Notes: generated by a model from the sequence alone, not told the origin. A stretch of DNA of 64,000 nt from JAFEDN01 sp963832945 (GCA_963832945.1 CAWHVV010000010.1:124001-188000), one strand, 5' to 3'; shown: positions 43,801-50,953, counted from the stretch's first letter. Program-made: numbers and translations.

Positions 43801-45813
43801 ACCTTAAATCCTGGGGAAAAATCCATAGTTGAAGTGCAATTTAATGGAATCAATCACTTTGAAAGATTAGAATCCAGCTATTATAAGAGCATCATCATAT
43901 TGCCACGTCATGAAATTCCAAAAGAAGTGTCTGAAGAAATAACCTTAAAAAAGGGTCACACCCCGCAAGAACAGATAATAGCCCCTGAATTGGAAATTGA
44001 AAAACCGGAAGGAATCGCCCATCTCCAAAAGCAAGATGATGCGAAAAAATTGGCATTGCAAAAACAGATGGAACAGCTCAAATCGGAAAAAAGAGCGGAA
44101 CTAGAGCGCAGCCGCGCAAAAGAAGTCAAAGAAATTCAGCGCCCACCGGTGAAACCCAAAAATAAACTACCGCCGACAGCGCCGAAGAAAGAGCAGGAAT
44201 TGAAAAAAGTCACGCCACTACTGCCATCGTTATCGGGAAGTTCGCAAACCTTGATGCCTGCGCCGCAGCCCGTCATCCCGCGACTCGATCGCGGGATCCA
44301 GAGCGTAGATGCAAAAGCTTTAAAACAATTGCTGCAATATGTGGCGGAAGGTGAACAAGACAAAGCCAAAGCGTTAATACGAAAAGAAAAAAATTTACTG
44401 CTGCATGCGGAAACAGTAACAGATTTATCGGGCCGGGAATTTAAACAGATTACCGCATTTCAATATGCGTTGTGGGCGATGGACTGGCACATGTGGACGA
44501 TGATTCAAAAATATTTGCCAAAAGAAGCGCAAGCCGAGCAGTTCCAGGCATTAGAAACCAAAGGGACGTCGCATGGTAAACATTTTAGCTTACAAGGCTT
44601 GACGGATGCATTGCAGAAATATGTGGATAATACTAAATGGAATCGTGACCAGCGAGCTGTCCACCAGTTGTGTAAGGTCGTGGGTGAAGAACAAATGCTA
44701 CTTCCGGCGCATGTAGCGAATGAATATTGCCGCCCGGATAAGACGTTTGACCCATGTCCGCAAGAATGGGAGTCAAAGTTACCACGAACCCTGTCACTGC
44801 GTAGATGGAATAGTACTCAAAGTAAATCAGTGATGGGATCGTGGTTTGTTCCCCCGCCTTCTAAAGATGACCTTGGACACACTTATGGTTTTTACAGATA
44901 TAAGTTGGGGGGTGGTATGGCGGGTGAGGCGGGCTTGGGTTATTGGGAGGGGCTCGCAGACCTCAAAGCTCTCCAATCCTTGTGGAAGACGCGCACACAG
45001 CAGTTGGAGTCTTTGAAGTCTCAATTATTATCCACGACCAATCAAGACCAGGAATTAAAAGAACTGAAATACGAGACACCGGTTCAAATATCGCAGATCA
45101 TTCCCCAAACTATTTTGCCACCACCAAAACCCAAGGCCACTCCTGAGCAATTGGTGTTACAAGATCAACTTATTGCAGCTTGTAAACAGGGAGATGAAAA
45201 AGCGGTTAAGGAGTTACTCCAACAAGGTGCGAAACCGGATATTGCGAACGCCAAAGGTGAGCAGCCGTTAGGGGCGGCGGTTTGGGGCATGTGTCCTGAT
45301 GTCGTCAATACTCTGCTTAAACAGGCAAGCGGGGTAACGCCAATGACTTGGGATGACTGTGAAGAACATAATTTAGAACGTTACGGGGAAGTCTTTATTG
45401 TGAGCTTATTTAGTCCGCAGACGTGGAGAGAATGGTATTATTTATTGTTGAAGATAGATTCCAATCCATTTATCCGCTCATTTCATTTGAAGAAGTCTGA
45501 TGAGTTCTGGAGAAACAAGTTTGAAGGTGATTGGAATAAGCTGATGAATTATGTGGCCCTTACCTTCCCGGAAGCGCATGACAGTTACGGAACGGAGTGG
45601 TGTGTAGACGATTGTGTCGGAAGGGGGGAAAACGGAGCCGGGGTTTGCAGATTTCAGAACACAGATTACAAAATCAATAGAATCCGCAATACAACCTACG
45701 TTGGGAATAACTTTTTAGCACAAAGGTTGCCTATGCAACCCTTTCTTGCATCCACAACCGAGATCATGAATAATTCGTTTTGTCTCAGGAAAATAGGAAA
45801 GTTTTTCATTTAA
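40816..45813 (+). CDS. TIR - kinase - OTU-like protease - ankyrin multidomain protein
   Basis: 1665 residues from ATG 40816 (AAGGAGAGG ahead; the in-frame TTG at 40750 lacks one). After a short helical segment comes a TIR domain at about 65-205 (VFISYAW, WFDKKRMTGD, RKELDFTLA). A kinase follows at about 285-560: glycine loop GSGSYGEVYRG, VAIKAL, HCDLRSHN, DFG, APE. The HRD arginine is cysteine, so it is a non-RD kinase, otherwise complete and TKL-like. About 775-1020 resembles an OTU cysteine protease: GGGDCALHAILG with the nucleophile and NHFERL with the catalytic histidine. A lysine/glutamate-rich coil leads to a module I recall from Legionellales effector-like proteins (FQYALWAMDWHMW, LPAHVANEYCR), then an ankyrin-like repeat near 1450-1510. 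The mix of eukaryotic modules suggests an effector acting in a host cell on NAD+, phosphorylation and ubiquitin. A palindromic repeat at 44276 is read through. Confidence 0.8.
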   Translation: MIRPSNSVESSELIQLRQQVRQNEIKERQSLLREFLGNVKEMIKREAKEHLSNLDEGHRSPLIQPQVFISYAWEAAETPKLTHLQTLLSQIDSDLAAAGIITWFDKKRMTGDIAEQMRAGIQESDYALLIGTHRYAERTQPDSKTNVRKELDFTLAKAKENPNFLLPLMLEGDYGTTFPTVGQYLIRDCKSWYSLEQGQWQSQEKYIQDLTKSESEGILYCLLGLNRCERSLIKYRQACLKQYQEKQQALMNALQLLSQRTDASDGKPSPHRPLGPSIQLTPVLQIPFEALEYDKKADKIGSGSYGEVYRGWWQGQQTVAIKALTGSLTADAEKDLYREAGIMAYVAKGSKEPYPAVRLFGLAAAKPDYALVMEYLPHGTLFDLLQTQSEAKLPWDLRYQLAIDIADGIALLHRQQILHCDLRSHNVLLTITDGHLRAKLSDFGLSIVKSSVRATTTTKKMDSVGTRAWMAPELHKRGGQSSPASDMYSYGMVLWELLTHAIPFTDAQGDPSLISEWISKGETETIPGECPPKLAELIKKCWSLRPEDRPTIEIVQKELAALAKAHLLSAETQAIIKKLQENQKESEAKWNARRQGKPQMALGQTTDSKQETKLDAKEREKPQDKDLEVYDLVLMAVNTEQQIDVQKIKEFLKENKGLMGKPILIKQGDGFILYGLSEQGKWKLTHGLDVSKFKNLKFGDSYNALEDNEEKLILRLSEITARRDDLLRQQEKQPHSRIEKELEIRLKQIDDIERQLNTDQKSQQRDLSKNKFNLVIIKTKGGGDCALHAILGEWNKAEEQLVCSEIKEKRAQIRTAIMSKDNKSDMKDLIGSGIKELIMSGRNDIGKFTQELRKGYRQFLNDQKDLPSQSWSQFEAVLQQPQHQVIMDYIQKKHQLNKTTSSPRDQFHDALNKNNGELYGCILSLPTLHEAFQEYNQLQKTEFDWDYLISENIKQEYADFLGTPHNWLLPSELAIIAHVFHVTVIYYPSPNSFPLTLNPGEKSIVEVQFNGINHFERLESSYYKSIIILPRHEIPKEVSEEITLKKGHTPQEQIIAPELEIEKPEGIAHLQKQDDAKKLALQKQMEQLKSEKRAELERSRAKEVKEIQRPPVKPKNKLPPTAPKKEQELKKVTPLLPSLSGSSQTLMPAPQPVIPRLDRGIQSVDAKALKQLLQYVAEGEQDKAKALIRKEKNLLLHAETVTDLSGREFKQITAFQYALWAMDWHMWTMIQKYLPKEAQAEQFQALETKGTSHGKHFSLQGLTDALQKYVDNTKWNRDQRAVHQLCKVVGEEQMLLPAHVANEYCRPDKTFDPCPQEWESKLPRTLSLRRWNSTQSKSVMGSWFVPPPSKDDLGHTYGFYRYKLGGGMAGEAGLGYWEGLADLKALQSLWKTRTQQLESLKSQLLSTTNQDQELKELKYETPVQISQIIPQTILPPPKPKATPEQLVLQDQLIAACKQGDEKAVKELLQQGAKPDIANAKGEQPLGAAVWGMCPDVVNTLLKQASGVTPMTWDDCEEHNLERYGEVFIVSLFSPQTWREWYYLLLKIDSNPFIRSFHLKKSDEFWRNKFEGDWNKLMNYVALTFPEAHDSYGTEWCVDDCVGRGENGAGVCRFQNTDYKINRIRNTTYVGNNFLAQRLPMQPFLASTTEIMNNSFCLRKIGKFFI
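44276..44296. repeat. Palindromic repeat inside the coding sequence
   Basis: TCCCGCGA-CTCGA-TCGCGGGA, translated in frame as part of VIPRLDRGIQS at about residues 1153-1163. It falls in a proline-rich linker and keeps the frame. The copy at 34309..34329 is intergenic. Confidence 0.7.
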
Positions 45814-45831
45814 CACGCAGGAGCAGCAGCG

Positions 45832-45987
45832 ATGATACGATCCTCAACGAACAATCCCTCCCCATCCGATCAAGCCCCACTGCTTGAAGAAAGTTCCCTG
45901 GTCACCTACCTGGCAAGGAGAAGCAATCGTTGGTTTCCTTTACTTAATAAACCTGAAATAATCTTAATAAAGCTCCCAAAAGTGTGA
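45832..45987 (+). CDS. 51-residue ORF, possible truncated effector start
   Basis: Begins 18 bases after the TIR-kinase gene with GCAGGAGC as ribosome site. The first residues MIRSSTNNPS resemble MIRPSNSVES at the start of the upstream gene, and the rest (APLLEESSLVTYLARR) is unrecognised. It stops at 45987. The likely reading is the beginning of a second effector-type gene cut short, followed by the direct-repeat sequence AATCCTTCTACAT that recurs at 46261. Confidence 0.4.
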   Translation: MIRSSTNNPSPSDQAPLLEESSLVTYLARRSNRWFPLLNKPEIILIKLPKV

Positions 45988-46035
45988 CATAATCCTTCTA
46001 CATGAAATTTTCAGGATTTTGGAAAAACTATGTAA

Positions 46036-46242
46036 CCTATTGATTTAATTAAAGCTGGAGATCTGAATCGAACAGACGGCCGGCTGATTACAAAGCTTAA
46101 ACTGGATGACACAAAAAATCAAACTGGATTGTTGCCCACACCAAAACCAGCTATGAAGTCCGTCGATGAGAAAGGCTTGCCCACGGCTATTCAGAGCCAA
46201 ACTCAAAGTCAAGCTCAGAGCCAGACAAGCCTGGTAATGTAA
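46036..46242 (+). pseudogene. C-terminal fragment of an unknown protein
   Basis: A frame without a start that opens after a TAA, runs 68 codons and ends at 46242. The end is glutamine/serine rich (QSQTQSQAQSQTSL). It is flanked on both sides by related 60-bp sequences (from about 45978 and 46248) containing AATCCTTCTACAT and AAATTTTCA, each immediately after a stop codon. This suggests duplicated 3' ends of two relatives. Confidence 0.35.
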
Positions 46243-46394
46243 CTCTAAAAAAGTCTGACGCAATCCTTCTACATATTTTCTACATAAAAATTTTCAAATT
46301 TTGGGGGCAAAAGTAGCTATGTCGCTGATTCGAATGCCGTGACGCAGTTTTTTTAATAAAAATTTAATTGTTTTTTTTCCTGAAATCTAAGGCT

Positions 46395-48029
46395 TAAAAT
46401 TATCAGCAATTCCCGCTCTAAATTTAAGCCGCTCCTGAAGGGCCTTGAAAAGGGTTCAAAAAAATACCTTTCGTAAACTTTTTTTGATATCTTGCAGGAA
46501 TTGTCCAAACTGGACTGACCAAGGATATCAAAATGCGCAAATATTTATCAATTAATGGATTACTGGCATCTGTACGAAAAAATTTCTCAAAAATAGATCG
46601 TGATGTAGAAACAAAGCGGACAAGAACGATTAGTTTGCAGGACTGTTTAATGTCCGGCGTGGCTATTTTTGGATTGAAGTTCCCTTCTTTATTAAAATTT
46701 GACAAAAATAAAGAGGACCCTAAAATCAAGAAAAATCTTTCCACGCTTTATGGCGTTAAAGAAACGCCCAGCGATACCTACCTGAGAGAAAGACTGGATG
46801 ACATTTCTCCTCAAAAACTTCGGCAACCGTTTAATAAAATATTTGCGTTGCTTCAGAGAGGAAAAGCGCTTGAAAATTTTCAATATTTGAATGGGGCTTA
46901 TTTATTATCTTTGGATGGCACAGGACAATATTCCTCTGAAAAAATACATTGCCAGGAATGTTGCGAGAAGCATCATCGCAGCGGAAAAATCAGCTATTAT
47001 CATCAAATGTTGGGGGCTGTGCTTGTCCATCCTGACCAACGAATAGTGATTCCATTAGCTCCCGAGCCCATTACTAAACAGGATGGAAACAATAAAAATG
47101 ATTGTGAACGCAATGCTTCCAAACGATTACTCGAAAATATTCGCCGGGAACACCCACACCTCAAATTAATTGTGGTTGAAGATGGATTGTCTTCAAATGG
47201 CCCGCACATTGAATTGTTAAAATCTCTCAACATGTCATTTATTCTGGGAGCAAAGCCTCAAGATCATAAATTTCTATTTGACTGGGTTTCCCATTCAAAA
47301 TGCGAAGAATATGAGGAAATCGACAAAAAGGGTATTCAGCGGCGTTATAAATTTATCAATGATGTACCTTTAAATGAAGCCCGTTTTCATTTAAAGATTA
47401 ATTTTCTGGAATACTGGGAAAAAGATTCAAAGGGAAAAATTATCCAACATTTTAGTTGGATAACCGATATTAAAATCAATAAAAATAATGCCAAATTCAT
47501 TATGAAAGGAGGCAGAGCACGCTGGCGCATTGAAAACGAAACCTTTAATACACTCAAGAACCATGGGTACCACTTTGAACACAATTACGGACATGGCAAT
47601 AAGCACTTGTGCAGTGTTTTTACCATGCTGATGATGCTCTCTTTTTTAATAGATCAAACTCAGATGTTATGCTGTCCATTATTTCAGGCTGCTAAAAAAT
47701 CAGCCCAAACTTTTCGAGATTTATGGTATGAAATGAGAACATTGTTTCGATATGCTTTCTGGGAGACTTGGGAAAGTTTTTACCACACGATCGCCCACGC
47801 CAGTATGGTCGAATTAAAGTTAAACACATCATAGCTGGCTCACCTGGACATTTTGGCGATTGTGTTTTAGTGGATTAGCGGTTCTTGAGATTAAAAATTA
47901 TTCATTTTTGACACTTCTTTTGAAGGTGGGATCGTTATTGGGCGGGTATTTCTTACCCCTTCAAATTCCTATAGCCACCTCGGGCGGATTAACATTATGG
48001 GAAGTTAGCGGGAATCGCTGTAAAATTAT
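46395..48029 (+). mobile_element. Complete insertion sequence with 9-bp target duplication
   Basis: The element spans 46404..48020 (1617 bp). Its ends are imperfect inverted repeats, CAGCAATTCCCGCT on the left and CAGCGATTCCCGCT on the reverse strand of the right (13 of 14 identical). Both sides carry the identical nonamer TAAAATTAT (46395..46403 and 48021..48029), a clear target-site duplication. The only gene inside is the transposase at 46533..47834. Size, DDE transposase and 9-bp duplication fit the IS4 superfamily. The intact ends and duplication indicate a fairly recent insertion. Confidence 0.85.
46533..47834 (+). CDS. DDE transposase (IS4-superfamily type)
   Basis: 433 residues, complete. 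It has the DDE layout: LLSLDGTGQYSS (first aspartate), LKLIVVEDGLSSNGP (second aspartate), and near the C-terminus RWRIENETFNTLKNHGY (the glutamate in the Y-(2)-R-(3)-E-(6)-K-like box). Related transposases share YYHQMLGAV and HPDQRIVIPLAPEPI. It cuts and pastes the surrounding element by acting on the inverted repeats at 46404 and 48020. The start ATG 46533 gives full length. No frameshift is visible, so the element may be active. Confidence 0.85.
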   Translation: MRKYLSINGLLASVRKNFSKIDRDVETKRTRTISLQDCLMSGVAIFGLKFPSLLKFDKNKEDPKIKKNLSTLYGVKETPSDTYLRERLDDISPQKLRQPFNKIFALLQRGKALENFQYLNGAYLLSLDGTGQYSSEKIHCQECCEKHHRSGKISYYHQMLGAVLVHPDQRIVIPLAPEPITKQDGNNKNDCERNASKRLLENIRREHPHLKLIVVEDGLSSNGPHIELLKSLNMSFILGAKPQDHKFLFDWVSHSKCEEYEEIDKKGIQRRYKFINDVPLNEARFHLKINFLEYWEKDSKGKIIQHFSWITDIKINKNNAKFIMKGGRARWRIENETFNTLKNHGYHFEHNYGHGNKHLCSVFTMLMMLSFLIDQTQMLCCPLFQAAKKSAQTFRDLWYEMRTLFRYAFWETWESFYHTIAHASMVELKLNTS

Positions 48030-48104
48030 TGAATCATTAGTGGTACAAAGATATTATAAGCAATAAGGGCAATTCTTAATTTTTTCTTCTTCAGAGGGAT
48101 TAAT

Positions 48105-48623
48105 ATGATGACGAATGATTTAGGCGCAAATTCTTTAGATGATCAGGAATTAGATAGAGCGCGAAAGCTGTTTCAATCAGAGCCATTAACCTCAACAATA
48201 AAACGATTAATTTATGTTGATGGTTGGTCGAAGAAAGACGTGCCTGAAGCGATTAAACAATACCGAAACTTTCTTTTTTTAAGAAAAAAATACGGTCATC
48301 TATATACTTTGCCTCCATCTGTAGAAATTGATGATGTATGGCACGCACATATTTTGCATACCAGGGAATATATAAAATTTTGCCAGGACGCTTTCGGTTA
48401 CTTTCTACATCACGACCCTCACTCAGAGGGTGATCTCGCTCTGGCTGACAAGAAATTTCAAAGGCTGTTCGAAGAAGAGACACAAAAGCTTTACTTTAAA
48501 GAGTTTGGGGAGTATATTTATGCTATTCGTAGAGTGCCTATCAACAAAAGAATACGACAGAGCTTAAAGAGATTGAAAAAAAGCTTTATCGGGACAAAAA
48601 GGCTTAAAGAGCAATATATATAA
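48105..48623 (+). CDS. DUF1399/GRDP-like protein
   Basis: 172 residues, starting at ATG 48105 (or 48108) after GAGGGATTAAT. The central part matches the short conserved core of glycine-rich-domain-containing-protein-like (DUF1399) sequences: YRNFLFLRKK, then EIDDVWHAHILHTREY and FGYFLHHDP. The D-x-W-H-x-H and H-H-x-P pattern could bind a metal, but no activity is established for the bacterial proteins as far as I know. The C-terminus is basic (RIRQSLKRLKK). It lies immediately right of the insertion sequence and upstream of the membrane-protein and peptide region, with no obvious operon partner. Confidence 0.6.
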   Translation: MMTNDLGANSLDDQELDRARKLFQSEPLTSTIKRLIYVDGWSKKDVPEAIKQYRNFLFLRKKYGHLYTLPPSVEIDDVWHAHILHTREYIKFCQDAFGYFLHHDPHSEGDLALADKKFQRLFEEETQKLYFKEFGEYIYAIRRVPINKRIRQSLKRLKKSFIGTKRLKEQYI

Positions 48624-49059
48624 AACTAAAATGTACAGTATGGGAGCCAGAATATGGGTCATATTTTGTTTTTGATGATAATACCCTGCATTGTTTCATG
48701 GATGCTTACTTTTAGGGCTTATTGATTTATTAGCATTTCTTTTTTAAATAACTATAAATCCTGCACTTCTTGACCATGCCTGAGTAGGTCAATTACTCAT
48801 CTTGTACGTTTCAACATCTATAAATTCATAATCTATGAAAATTTAATTTAAACCTTAACCACCTGATTTTAATAATTTTTTTATTATTAACTTATGTACA
48901 TTTAGTTCTTTCTCTGGACAAATGGCGTTAAATATGCTTAAATACTATACAGAGCATCAATCCAGTAAAGTAAGCAGCCATAAAGATCATCTAACTAAAA
49001 TGTAGACGACAAAGAAGAGTTTGTGCTGCTTTGATAATAACTGAATGAGGTCTGAATTA
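48624..49059. other. AT-rich intergenic region with hairpins
   Basis: More than 400 bases without a gene. It contains a hairpin TTGACC...GGTCAA at 48770..48792 and an AT-only hairpin TTAATAAT...ATTATTAA at 48869..48890. The promoter of the next gene is probably here but I cannot fix it. Confidence 0.4.
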
Positions 49060-50103
49060 ATGAATCATGATCCCATCAATAATGATAATAAAGACCAGGA
49101 AAATAATAACACGTTATTAGTGAAAGTCATTGATGCCTTTAAAGAAAATGCCATTGTTCAAAGAGAGCAGATTGCTTCACAGCATGAACATCTTAAACAT
49201 GATAAACACGCACAAGCCATTGAAAGAAAATACAATAGGATAACCAACTTAGCCATAGCAATCATTACATTAGTTGGCGTAGCGGTTACTGTATTCATTG
49301 GTCTCTATGTTTCAGCAAAAGAAAACGAAATTCAGAGGCGCTTTCAGGTAGAGCAGGAACTGGAAACCCAAGCCCGTGAACAAGGACAAGAATTGGAAGC
49401 TAGAATTAGAGATAAGATTACAGCCCGAGATAGAATAAATAACTCAACTGCAGCAGCGCGCTTTATAAGAGAAGCAAACCTATTAGACTGCAAGAATGGC
49501 AAGTATTTAGGAAATGTTTATGAATTCAAAAAAACCTATCTTAAATCTGACATTCCTAGGACGTTTTTAGGATTTTTTTAATTAAAACGGCGTTTTTCTT
49601 GATTCTATTTCCCACTTTACAATTATTTCTGCTAACTTTTTATAAAAAAATCCCACTTCAAGAAAAATCATTGTTCTACTTAATTATGCGGTGGGAAATA
49701 GAAGCAAGGAATGACGAAAAATTTCTACTAAAGTGGGGATTTAAGCACATTATTTGGTAGTTTTAATTAAAAAAATCCTAAAAACGTCCCAGGAATGTCA
49801 GTTAAATCTGGTTATGATTTTGTTAATGCACGGTTTTCAATTTTTGAAATTTTTGGTAATGAAATACAAAATGAAGCACAAAAACTTTTAGAAATTGTAG
49901 CCAATGAACCTGAGCCTTCATGTGACGATAACATCTCAAAAAGATTACAATTGCTACAACGGCATCTTAATATGCTTATGAATGCAAGCATATCAGAAGA
50001 TAAGAAAAAAAGAGAATCTTTACGCGTCAAAGAAATGGGACTTATACCATCAGGAGATACTAAAAATAAAGGCTCCCCAACCACTCCTAAACAATCAAAA
50101 TAA
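49060..50103 (+). pseudogene. Membrane protein gene split by an inverted-repeat element
   Basis: The left part (49060..49546) encodes an acidic/polar N-terminus, a transmembrane helix at about residues 61-82 (AIAIITLVGVAVTVFIGLYV) and a charged coiled segment, ending in TYLKS. The frame then enters the element and stops after DIPRTFLGFF. The right part (from 49802 to 50103) resumes with GYDFVNARFSIFEIF and ends in a charged tail. Deleting the 255-bp element plus one target duplication joins ...TYLKS to GYDFV... in the same frame, giving an ancestral protein of about 260 residues. I prefer the start at ATG 49060 (GAGGT ahead) over ATG 49045. Function unknown. Confidence 0.7.
49547..49801. mobile_element. 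MITE-like element with 42-bp terminal inverted repeats
   Basis: 255 bp, non-coding. The first 42 bases (CTGACATTCCTAGGACG...) and the reverse complement of the last 42 differ at one base. Further nested repeats inside (TTCTATTTCCCAC at about 49603 against GTGGGAAATAGAA at about 49692) let the whole element fold into a long hairpin. TTAAAT flanks both sides (49541..49546 and 49802..49807); counting three more matching bases the duplication could be read as nine. It carries no transposase and interrupts a membrane protein gene, all typical of a miniature inverted-repeat element. Confidence 0.85.
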
Positions 50104-50116
50104 TTAAGGAGCCTTT
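50068..50116. terminator. Inverted repeat between convergent genes
   Basis: AAAGGCTCC (50068..50076) pairs with GGAGCCTTT (50108..50116) across a 31-base loop. It spans the 3' end of the plus-strand membrane protein and the end of peptide unit 1 on the minus strand. The right arm with its neighbours (AATTAAGGAGCCTTT) recurs after peptide unit 2 at about 50435..50449. Confidence 0.45.
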
Positions 50117-50122
50117 ATAAAA

Positions 50123-50188
50123 TTATGAACAAAGAGCTACTCTAGCAAGCTTTTTCTTGGAAGAGAACATAGCAAGGATTTTTTTCAT
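50123..50188 (-). CDS. 21-residue peptide, array unit 1
   Basis: Starts at ATG 50188 behind GGAAATTAAA and stops at TAA 50125..50123. It begins MKKILAMFSS and ends KKKLARVALCS. Compared with the other four units, the N-terminal MKKI, the phenylalanine at position 8, the K-(K/R)-KLA block, VA and the penultimate cysteine are kept while the residues between vary. The peptide is strongly basic and amphipathic. No known family is recognised; secretion signal, antimicrobial or toxin-like peptide, or modified-peptide precursor are all possible. Five copies with conserved sequence and control regions make a chance ORF very unlikely. Confidence 0.8.
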   Translation of the reverse strand: MKKILAMFSSKKKLARVALCS

Positions 50189-50238
50189 TTTAATTTCCTT
50201 TATATCTGATTATATACACTCCCATTTTAGGGACCCAT

Positions 50239-50254
50239 TTGTGACTTATCACAA
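50239..50254 (-). promoter_or_regulatory. Operator/promoter of peptide unit 1
   Basis: TTGTGACTTATCACAA, a perfect inverted repeat (TTGTGA, four bases, TCACAA), 51 nt from the ATG at 50188. On the minus strand a TATAAT hexamer lies between it and the ribosome site, about 17-20 bases after the palindrome, so the palindrome overlaps where the -35 box would be. Confidence 0.7.
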
Positions 50255-50338
50255 CTCAAATTCTAATCGTCTCTTAAGGCACTTGTCAATCATTTTGTGC
50301 TTCAGTTTTTAGTCTTTGTTTACGAAAGTCCAAAGAAA

Positions 50339-50381
50339 TAAAAAAAATAATACCCGCATACTCAAGAATGCCCAGTATTAT
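50339..50381 (-). terminator. Intrinsic terminator between peptide units 2 and 1
   Basis: On the minus strand ATAATAC...GTATTAT closes a hairpin with an inner GCAT/ATGC stem, followed by a run of eight T. It would end transcripts from units 2-5 before unit 1. Confidence 0.6.
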
Positions 50382-50453
50382 CAAATCAAAAAATAATAAT
50401 AAAACCTCTTCAACATCCAATCACCAATTAGGACAATTAAGGAGCCTTTAAAA

Positions 50454-50519
50454 TTATGTACAAATAGCTACTCTAGCAAGCTTTTTCTTGGAAACGAACA
50501 AAGCAATAATTTTTTTCAT
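50454..50519 (-). CDS. 21-residue peptide, array unit 2
   Basis: Starts at ATG 50519 behind a strong GGAGGTTACA ribosome site and stops at 50454. It begins MKKIIALFVS and ends KKKLARVAICT. It is closest to unit 1 (shared KKKLARVA), and the bases after the stop (AAAGGCTCCTTAATT on the minus strand) are also shared with unit 1, so these two are the most recent duplicates. The extra 130 bp between units 1 and 2 contains a terminator hairpin. Confidence 0.85.
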   Translation of the reverse strand: MKKIIALFVSKKKLARVAICT

Positions 50520-50568
50520 TGTAACCTCCTTTCAATCCGGTTAAGTATATTCCCTTATTAGAAACCAT

Positions 50569-50584
50569 TCGTGACTTATCACAA
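50569..50584 (-). promoter_or_regulatory. Operator/promoter of peptide unit 2
   Basis: TCGTGACTTATCACAA, one mismatch from the perfect palindrome of unit 1 and 50 nt from the ATG at 50519. A TATACT-like -10 box follows on the minus strand. Confidence 0.7.
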
Positions 50585-50616
50585 TTGAGAAGAACCATTA
50601 AAAATATTTACAGTCT

Positions 50617-50682
50617 TTACATACACGCTGCTACTTGGGCAAGCTTTCTCTTGGAAAAGAACAGATCAATGATCTTTTTCAT
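50617..50682 (-). CDS. 21-residue peptide, array unit 3
   Basis: Starts at ATG 50682 behind GGAGATTACG and stops at 50617. It begins MKKIIDLFFS and ends KRKLAQVAACM. It shares MKKIIDLF and KRKLA with unit 5, while position 16 is glutamine here. Synonymous changes against the other units (AAG for AAA, GCC for GCT) with conserved residues indicate selection on the peptide. Confidence 0.85.
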   Translation of the reverse strand: MKKIIDLFFSKRKLAQVAACM

Positions 50683-50731
50683 CGTAATCTCCTTTCAATC
50701 GAGTTATCTATATACCATTTTCAGGGACCCT

Positions 50732-50747
50732 TTGTGACTTATCAAAC
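50732..50747 (-). promoter_or_regulatory. Operator/promoter of peptide unit 3
   Basis: TTGTGACTTATCAAAC: the left half is intact and the right half degenerate, 50 nt from the ATG at 50682. A TATAGA -10-like box follows at suitable spacing. Confidence 0.6.
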
Positions 50748-50823
50748 TGGGGTTTGATTCGCCTCTGAAGACACCTGCCAATCATTTTTGACTATATTTT
50801 TTCACATTCAATTTACGAAAAAA

Positions 50824-50889
50824 TTAGACGCAAGCAGCTACACAAGCAAGCTTTTTCTTGTAAAAGAACATAGCAATGATTTTTTTCAT
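50824..50889 (-). CDS. 21-residue peptide, array unit 4
   Basis: Starts at ATG 50889 behind GGAGATTACAA and stops at 50824. It begins MKKIIAMFFY and ends KKKLACVAACV. It is the only unit with two cysteines (positions 16 and 20) and with tyrosine at position 10. The stop is followed by TTTTTTCGTAAAT on the minus strand, nearly the same as after unit 5. Confidence 0.85.
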   Translation of the reverse strand: MKKIIAMFFYKKKLACVAACV

Positions 50890-50937
50890 TTGTAATCTCC
50901 TTTCAATTAGGTTAAATGCATTCCTTATAGCAACCTT

Positions 50938-50953
50938 TGGTAACTTATTATAA
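50938..50953 (-). promoter_or_regulatory. Operator/promoter of peptide unit 4 (degenerate)
   Basis: TGGTAACTTATTATAA, the most diverged copy of the palindrome, but at the same distance (49 nt) from the ATG at 50889. Its -10 region is weak (TGCATT), so this unit may be regulated differently. Confidence 0.5.

Noticed and set aside
47860..48066. 68-codon plus-strand ORF after the transposase
   Set aside because: It crosses the right end and target duplication of the insertion sequence and has no homology or ribosome site.
50239..50254. Palindrome taken as a classical CRP site
   Set aside because: Half-sites match TGTGA/TCACA but the spacer is four bases instead of six, so a different regulator is more likely.
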